Source of the DNA: UBA9732 sp963609725
GTDB taxonomy: Bacteria; Spirochaetota; Spirochaetia; Sphaerochaetales; Sphaerochaetaceae
Assembly: GCA_963609725.1 (NCBI GenBank)
Contig: CAVDLI010000058.1
Location: 1-10,075, forward strand
Length of the DNA: 10,075 nt
Reading direction: 5' to 3'
Shown: piece after piece, positions 6,731 to 10,075 of the stretch
Position numbering within the stretch: position 1 is the first letter of the stretch
Layout of the letters: each line of letters begins with the position of its first letter
Position numbers and translations under genes: made by a program
The notes under the pieces: model-generated
The model's input: only the letters and a program-made list of their open reading frames with translations
The model's database searches: none
What the model was told of the DNA's origin: nothing

Positions 6731-7123
6731 ATGAGAAGAGTTGAGCAATTTTTAAAGGACGCAGGAACCTATTATCTTGCAACAGTTGAAGGCAACCAAC
6801 CAAGAGTCAGACCTTTTGGGACCGCCCACATTTTTGAAGGCAAGCTTTATATTCAGACTGGAAAGAAAAAGAAAGTCTCCAAACAGCTACACCTTAATCC
6901 AAAGACCGAACTTTGTGCCTTTATGAATGGTCAATGGCTCCGTGTCTCTGGAGAGTTAATTGAAGATGACAGAAGAGAAGCAAGAGTTTCAATGCTTGAA
7001 GCCTATCCATCACTAAAGAAAATGTATGACCCAGATGACGACAACACAGAAGTATTCTACTTTAAAAATGCAACAGCAGTCTTCTATTCTTTCACAAGTG
7101 CCCCAGAGGTTGTGAAATTCTAG
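6731..7123 (+). CDS. Pyridoxamine 5'-phosphate oxidase-like split-barrel flavoprotein
   Basis: A 130-residue protein of the PPOX-like FMN-binding split-barrel superfamily. The N-terminal 'FLKDAGTYYLATVEGNQPRVRPFGTAHIFEGKLYIQTGKK' is the characteristic barrel opening of small members, and 'WLRVSGELIEDD' and 'AVFYSFTS' are later strands. Small proteins of this group bind flavin or heme and are often annotated as oxidoreductases, but the substrate cannot be read from sequence; it need not be a vitamin B6 enzyme. AAGAGG 7 nt before the ATG supports the start. The GNAT gene begins 13 nt after its stop, so the two are probably one transcript. Confidence 0.85.
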   Translation: MRRVEQFLKDAGTYYLATVEGNQPRVRPFGTAHIFEGKLYIQTGKKKKVSKQLHLNPKTELCAFMNGQWLRVSGELIEDDRREARVSMLEAYPSLKKMYDPDDDNTEVFYFKNATAVFYSFTSAPEVVKF

Positions 7124-7136
7124 AGGGAAGGCCTCT
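7122..7136 (+). promoter_or_regulatory. Hairpin over the GNAT ribosome-binding region
   Basis: AGAGG (7122-7126) and CCTCT (7132-7136) form a 5-bp stem with a GAAGG loop, directly before the GTG start at 7137. The purine-rich arm is the only Shine-Dalgarno candidate and overlaps the stop codon of the upstream gene. Ribosomes finishing that gene would open the stem, a layout that fits translational coupling. Confidence 0.4.
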
Positions 7137-7664
7137 GTGCTGATTAAAATAACTTCCTATGACAGCCTTGACACAAGGAAACTCATGGACCTCTATGCAG
7201 AAAGCAACATTGAGAACGTTGACTATTTCTACCCCAACACGGCCGACAAAACCGCTGCGCTTGCATTGGTTGAAGAAGGCTTTCTCAAATTTCTCAAGAC
7301 CGATTTCTTCGTGCAGCCAAATTCCACATATTACATCCTTGAAGAGGAAGGCTCTTGGGTCAGTGCTTTAAGGTTATCACTTGTTGAAGACCATGATTGT
7401 AGTCGCTATTACATAGAAGCACTTGAGACTCGTCCTGAGTCAAGGCACAAAGGCTACGCCTCAAAGCTGTTAGAAGAAGTTATTGAAACCCTAAAACACG
7501 AAGGCCCTTTCATTTTGTGCGACTGTGTCTCAAAGCACAATGAACTGTCGTTAAAGACTCATTTTAAATGTGGTTTTCAAATTGTTTACAACGAAGGTTT
7601 TGATTACCTGCAAAACAAAGTAGACCATTACTGCTACGGTATGGAGTACCGTTTTATACACTGA
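7137..7664 (+). CDS. GNAT family N-acetyltransferase
   Basis: A 175-residue acetyl-CoA-dependent acyltransferase of the GNAT fold. The acetyl-CoA binding motif is visible as 'ALETRPESRHKGYASKLLEEVI', with R103-x-x-G106-x-A108 matching the R/QxxGxG/A signature. It is preceded by a strand 'WVSALRLSLVEDHDCSRYYIEALE' and followed by 'CDCVSKHNELSLKTHFKCGFQIVYNE', the usual late helix and strand around the substrate site. The acceptor is unknown. The start is a GTG at 7137; there is no upstream ATG, and the protein begins 'MLIKITSYDSLD' as in relatives. It is likely co-transcribed with the split-barrel gene 13 nt upstream. The frame after its TGA runs, by chance or decay, straight into the DUF4143 remnant. 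Confidence 0.88.
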   Translation: MLIKITSYDSLDTRKLMDLYAESNIENVDYFYPNTADKTAALALVEEGFLKFLKTDFFVQPNSTYYILEEEGSWVSALRLSLVEDHDCSRYYIEALETRPESRHKGYASKLLEEVIETLKHEGPFILCDCVSKHNELSLKTHFKCGFQIVYNEGFDYLQNKVDHYCYGMEYRFIH

Positions 7665-7682
7665 ATAGAGATTTTAACACTC

Positions 7683-7950
7683 TCTTGGCCCAAGTTTCAC
7701 AGTACAGATTTAAGAGTTTATGCCAATGCAATAGGAGCAAAAGTTTTTCATTACCATGATGAAAAGAATAACGAAGCTGATGCTGTTTTAGAACTGCCAG
7801 ACGGAAGATGGTGATTATTTGAAATCAAAGTTGGCTTCAACCAAGTTGAAACTGCAACAAAACAGCTAATCTCTCTAAAAGAAAAATTTGCCAAAGAGAC
7901 CTAACTTTTTACATTCTTTATCTTTGTTCAAAGAAAGGGAAAAATAAAAA
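7683..7950 (+). pseudogene. Decayed 3' fragment of a second DUF4143 ATPase
   Basis: In one frame the bases from about 7695 read 'FHSTDLRVYANAIGAKVFHYHD', then 'NNEADAVLELPDGRW', a TGA at 7812-7814, 'LFEIKVGFNQVETATKQL', 'ISLKEKFAKET', a TAA at 7902-7904 and 'LFTFFIFVQRKGK'. This matches, from memory, the C-terminal nuclease-like end of DUF4143 ATPases, where D..V(x)n-EIKxG is the conserved core. The ATPase domain and any start codon are missing, and at least two stops interrupt the frame. The 'DLRVYA' and 'EIKVG' motifs differ from the intact ATPase at 5223-6485, so it derives from another subfamily and not from a duplication of that gene. Both edges are approximate. Confidence 0.75.
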
Positions 7951-8008
7951 CGGCTCGAATTCTTTGGTGTTTTTTGGCTTCTTTCTAGCCGAAAAGCTCA
8001 AAGCAAAA

Positions 8009-8048
8009 ACAGGCATCCCATCGTGGAAATACCTGTTTCACCCTTTTT
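8009..8048 (+). terminator. Possible terminator hairpin before the scaffold gap
   Basis: AAACAGG (8009-8015) pairs with CCTGTTT (8034-8040) over an 18-nt loop, followed by CACCC and TTTTT. It may be the old terminator of the decayed ATPase or of the split-barrel/GNAT transcript. The delayed T tract lowers confidence. Confidence 0.4.
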
Positions 8049-8067
8049 ACATAGCAAAATTCAAACT

Positions 8068-8077
8068 NNNNNNNNNN
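8068..8077. other. Assembly gap (10 N)
   Basis: Ten Ns interrupt the sequence. The six bases before (CAAACT, 8062-8067) and after (CAAACT, 8078-8083) are identical, as when two contigs ending in the same short overlap were scaffolded. The neighbourhood of the pseudogene and the DUF4097 gene across this point is therefore not proven. Confidence 0.95.
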
Positions 8078-8094
8078 CAAACTGTTACAACTAT

Positions 8095-9195
8095 CTAGTT
8101 GATAGATATGTCACCTGAAACGGTGTTTATGCTCACCACAGCCTTTCCATCACCCACTTTGGTCTTCACGCATCTTGAGCCACAATCTCTAAAGTTACTG
8201 TCAAAGTCAGTAGAAAAATTCAAATCTCCGGAAACAGTCTTAAGTTCAATAGTGGCACCAATATCTTTTGGAAGAATGACATCAACATCTCCTGACGTAG
8301 TATGAACATCAAGGAGATGTAGCTCGCCATATAGAACTAACTTGCAGTCCCCATTCTTCGTGGTGACTTTACCTCCCAAGACAGAACCCTTAAACTCAAA
8401 ATCACCATTCACAACTGAAAGCTCAATCCTTCTAACCGATGATTCTTCAACATTAAAGTCTCCGGATACGGCTTCCATGGAAACATTCCCTATATTTGAT
8501 TTCACAACACGAAAATCTCCACTTTTGGAATTAAACGCTACGTCTGTAATCTCGCAATCCTTAAAAGAGCAGTCGCCACTTGTCGTAATAAAGGTAAAGA
8601 ATTTAGCATTCACTTCAGTGCAATCGACATCTCCTGTAGCAGTATTAACATATATAGATTCAAAGCCATTTGGAATCTTTATGGTTAAAGTATTATCAAC
8701 GGTCGTATGAAGCTTGAAAAATCCATTAAGAAAGCCCTTCACCCCAGAGCCTTCTATGGGCTTGACTTCAAGGTGTAATACATCACCCTCTTCATAACAA
8801 TAGAAGTGATGTAGCTTTGTGTCGCCTATCTCTGAATACTTTGCATGAACCTCTTCGTCTCTGGATGAGACAATTTCAACATCAACATCAAATGCATTAA
8901 CTACAATCTTCTTTATGAGGTTAGAATACTTGCAGTCCTTGTCCTGTCCAAACTCAATCTTTTGACCTTCATCTGCCATCGTCTTCGCTGGCTCATTGAG
9001 CATATCCTCATCTGGCAGACTGTCTATCATATCCTGAATGTCCCCAAGATCAGCAATTATCTCCTCCTCGCTCCTACCATGCTTAAGACCTTCCTCGAAA
9101 TGCTCATTGTAGTCCTCTATTATTTCATTTCGTGTCTCTTCATTGAACCTGTCCAGCTTTGATGCAAGCTCCTTCATATAATCCTTTCTATTCAT
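8095..9195 (-). CDS. DUF1700 (HAAS)-DUF4097 beta-repeat fusion protein
   Basis: A 366-residue protein. Residues 1 to about 60 ('MNRKDYMKELASKL..FNEETRNEIIEDYNEHFEEGL..GRSEEEIIADLGD') are a DUF1700/HAAS helical domain, typically found next to PadR regulators. From about residue 90 it is a DUF4097-type beta-strand repeat region, with a 'SGD' turn recurring about every 18-20 residues ('TTSGDC', 'SKSGDF', 'AVSGDF', 'VVNGDF', 'TKNGDC', 'TTSGDV', 'TVSGDL', 'TVSGDI'), a probable beta-solenoid. No signal peptide or membrane helix is visible, unlike many DUF1700 relatives. The start at 9195 is fixed by AAGGAG 6 nt upstream; the open frame up to 9306 overlaps PadR and is not coding. It is 31 nt after padR, in an operon. 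By analogy with PadR-DUF1700-DUF4097 loci a role in envelope stress or sensing is possible, but this is inference. Confidence 0.88.
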   Translation of the reverse strand: MNRKDYMKELASKLDRFNEETRNEIIEDYNEHFEEGLKHGRSEEEIIADLGDIQDMIDSLPDEDMLNEPAKTMADEGQKIEFGQDKDCKYSNLIKKIVVNAFDVDVEIVSSRDEEVHAKYSEIGDTKLHHFYCYEEGDVLHLEVKPIEGSGVKGFLNGFFKLHTTVDNTLTIKIPNGFESIYVNTATGDVDCTEVNAKFFTFITTSGDCSFKDCEITDVAFNSKSGDFRVVKSNIGNVSMEAVSGDFNVEESSVRRIELSVVNGDFEFKGSVLGGKVTTKNGDCKLVLYGELHLLDVHTTSGDVDVILPKDIGATIELKTVSGDLNFSTDFDSNFRDCGSRCVKTKVGDGKAVVSINTVSGDISIN

Positions 9196-9201
9196 AACCA
9201 T

Positions 9202-9207
9202 CTCCTT
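9202..9207 (-). promoter_or_regulatory. Shine-Dalgarno that fixes the DUF1700-DUF4097 start
   Basis: AAGGAG on the minus strand lies 6 nt before the ATG at 9195. It decides between this start and several further upstream in the same frame. Confidence 0.85.
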
Positions 9208-9226
9208 GATATTTCTCAGCACCATG

Positions 9227-9553
9227 CTATACGGTGCCATTAGCATCGACTTCGATGAGGCTCTGCACAGCATGTGTAAACGCCTCCCACTCTTTCTTAA
9301 GCTCAACTTGACGTCGCCTACCCTTTTCCGTAAGCCTATAATACTTCCTCGCAGGACCAGCCCCCGAATCCACCAAATACGTGGTCACAAGCTCGTCCTC
9401 TTTTAGTTTTCTAAGGATTGGGTACAACGTCCCGCCAGCAATGGTCATCGTCCTTGAAATGTTCTCTGTCAACTCGTAGCCGTACCTGTCCTCTCCCACA
9501 AGCTGAGACAAAACACAAATCTCCAACGCACCCTTCTTATACTGTGCATTCAT
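9227..9553 (-). CDS. PadR family transcriptional regulator
   Basis: A 108-residue winged-helix repressor. 'QYKKGALEICVLSQLVGEDRYGYELTENI' is the PadR N-terminal helix-turn-helix region, 'GGTLYPILRKLKEDELV' the recognition helix and 'GPARKYYRLTEKGRRR' the wing; the remaining helix is the dimerisation segment of the short PadR-s2 class. The start at 9553 is set by GGAGGT 7 nt upstream; an upstream in-frame ATG at 9601 lies in the promoter and is rejected. Members of this class usually repress their own operon and respond to a ligand or stress. Here the operon includes the DUF1700-DUF4097 gene, the usual partner. The effector is unknown. Confidence 0.93.
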   Translation of the reverse strand: MNAQYKKGALEICVLSQLVGEDRYGYELTENISRTMTIAGGTLYPILRKLKEDELVTTYLVDSGAGPARKYYRLTEKGRRRQVELKKEWEAFTHAVQSLIEVDANGTV

Positions 9554-9577
9554 AGTCACTACCTCCACGGCAACTAC

Positions 9578-9606
9578 ACTATAACACAATCTATTATACA
9601 TTGCAA
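9578..9606 (-). promoter_or_regulatory. Promoter of the padR-DUF4097 operon
   Basis: On the minus strand TTGCAA (-35, 9601-9606), a 17-nt spacer and TATAGT (-10, 9578-9583) form a good sigma70-type promoter. The predicted start near 9571 gives a leader of under 20 nt carrying GGAGGT. Confidence 0.6.
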
Positions 9607-9610
9607 TATA
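9595..9610. promoter_or_regulatory. Candidate PadR operator over the -35 box
   Basis: An 8-bp perfect dyad ATTGCAAT (9600-9607) is flanked by TATA on both sides, offset by one base, and overlaps the -35 box. Self-repression through such a site is common for PadR proteins, but the typical ATGT-N8-ACAT form is not seen, so this is tentative. Confidence 0.35.
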
Positions 9611-9659
9611 CTATTTAAAACTTTAGACCGATAGTGCAAAGCATAACTTCAGTATTGCT

Positions 9660-9681
9660 TTTTATCATAATTATGATAAAA
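9660..9681 (+). promoter_or_regulatory. Perfect 22-bp palindrome upstream of the antitoxin gene
   Basis: TTTTATCATAA (9660-9670) is followed directly by its exact reverse complement (9671-9681). It ends 23 nt before the antitoxin ATG and contains a TATGAT -10-like hexamer (9672-9677). Phd/YefM antitoxins bind palindromes in their own promoter, so this is the likely autoregulatory operator. No good -35 box is seen. Confidence 0.6.
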
Positions 9682-9704
9682 TTAAGCATCTAGGAGATAT
9701 ATCT

Positions 9705-9974
9705 ATGCTTCAAATTATGCCAGTATCGGACTTACGAAATAACTTTACATCTATTGAGAAAATTGTAAGTGAAGGTAATCCTGTTTTTCTTACAAAGAAC
9801 GGCTATGGGAAAATGGTCGTAATGAGTCTTGAATCATACAGCAGGCTAACCAACAACATTGAAGATGCATTAGAAGTAGCAGACAACCAAGCCAAATATA
9901 CCACTGAAAGACTTTCTCACAAACAAGTTTTTACAAACCTTAGGAAAATTGCAAGTGAAAAAAAAGAAGTATAA
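9705..9974 (+). CDS. Phd/YefM family antitoxin, no toxin visible
   Basis: An 89-residue antitoxin. The N-terminal 'MPVSDLRNNFTSIEKIVSEGNPVFLTKNGYGKMVVMSLESYSRL' is the Phd/YefM DNA-binding and dimerisation domain. The C-terminal 'RLSHKQVFTNLRKIASEK' matches the toxin-wrapping tail of members paired with RelE/ParE toxins. AGGAGA 7 nt before the ATG supports the start. Such antitoxins neutralise a toxin encoded directly downstream, often overlapping, and repress the operon. Here the stop is followed at once by a palindrome, and the remaining 101 nt contain only a 17-codon frame, so no toxin begins where expected. It is either an orphan antitoxin or its toxin has been lost or lies elsewhere. Confidence 0.88.
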   Translation: MLQIMPVSDLRNNFTSIEKIVSEGNPVFLTKNGYGKMVVMSLESYSRLTNNIEDALEVADNQAKYTTERLSHKQVFTNLRKIASEKKEV

Positions 9975-9997
9975 GGAGGTTTTTGCAAAACTGCCTT
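9973..9997. repeat. Imperfect palindrome after the antitoxin gene (member 3 of the family)
   Basis: AAGGAGGTTTTTG (9973-9985) faces CAAAACTGCCTT (9986-9997): a TTTTGCAAAA core, a one-base bulge, one G-U pair, one mismatch and a closing AAGG/CCTT. It overlaps the last two bases of the antitoxin stop codon. Confidence 0.65.
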
Positions 9998-10048
9998 CAT
10001 GAATCTTGGCTTTGCCTTTGTGGCTAAAAGAGCATTTCTTCTAACTTC

Positions 10049-10067
10049 ATAATACACAAAGTATTAT
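10049..10067. repeat. Small inverted repeat at the right edge
   Basis: ATAATAC (10049-10055) pairs with GTATTAT (10061-10067) over a 5-nt loop. With an AT-rich stem and no good T tract, its role is unclear. Confidence 0.3.
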
Positions 10068-10075
10068 TTCAGTTT

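Noticed and set aside
6558..6803. 81-codon minus-strand frame between the ATPase and the split-barrel gene
   Set aside because: It overlaps the start and ribosome-binding site of the split-barrel gene, has no good ribosome-binding site of its own and resembles no protein family.
7812..7814. TGA read as Trp, or a selenocysteine or other recoded codon in the DUF4143 fragment
   Set aside because: A second stop (TAA) follows in the same frame, the N-terminal domain is missing, and other genes here stop at TGA. Decay explains it better.
9196..9306. N-terminal extension of the DUF1700-DUF4097 frame
   Set aside because: It overlaps padR in another frame. A perfect AAGGAG sits before the ATG at 9195, where the HAAS domain begins.
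1..10075. CRISPR array, tRNA or rRNA gene, insertion sequence or prophage genes
   Set aside because: No regularly spaced repeats, tRNA-like cloverleaf, rRNA signature, transposase or phage protein was seen on either strand.

Overview
The window is an AT-rich bacterial chromosome segment from a draft or metagenome assembly; ten Ns at 8068-8077 mark a scaffold join. Start sites have good Shine-Dalgarno sequences (AAGGAG, GGAGGT, GAGGT). The gene mix (secreted beta-helix surface protein, PepF, DUF4143 ATPases, PadR with a DUF4097 protein, a Phd/YefM antitoxin, an unknown lipoprotein) suggests a host-associated anaerobe. From general look I lean towards a gut or rumen Treponema-like spirochaete, with low-GC Firmicutes as the alternative. 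This is an impression, because no rRNA or other marker gene is present. Several genes stop at TGA, so the standard bacterial code applies.

Layout, left to right. 2-1528 (+) is the C-terminal part of a large secreted surface protein whose start lies outside the window. 1529-1766 is non-coding and carries three hairpins. 1767-2378 (+) encodes the nucleotide-pool-cleaning enzyme RdgB and 2473-4254 (+) the M3 metallopeptidase PepF. They probably share a transcript that ends at a strong terminator at 4312-4347. A T/G tandem repeat then precedes a small unknown lipoprotein (4458-4970, +), which is followed by another terminator-like hairpin. 5223-6485 (-) is an intact AAA_14/DUF4143 ATPase. It is divergent from a two-gene cluster (+): an FMN-type split-barrel protein (6731-7123) and a GNAT acetyltransferase (7137-7664). 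Directly behind these lies a decayed 3' fragment of a second, different DUF4143 ATPase (about 7683-7950). After the scaffold gap, a PadR repressor (9227-9553) and a DUF1700/DUF4097 fusion protein (8095-9195) form a minus-strand operon with a recognisable promoter. An antitoxin of the Phd/YefM family (9705-9974, +) with no visible toxin closes the window.

The genes do not make one pathway; this looks like ordinary housekeeping genes interleaved with accessory genes. The most unusual structures are non-coding. One is an approximately 39-bp element, present twice 75 bp apart on either side of the DUF4143 ATPase promoter. Another is a family of near-perfect palindromes with a TTTTGCAAAA-type core just after the stop codons of three unrelated genes. 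I found no convincing new multi-gene system.
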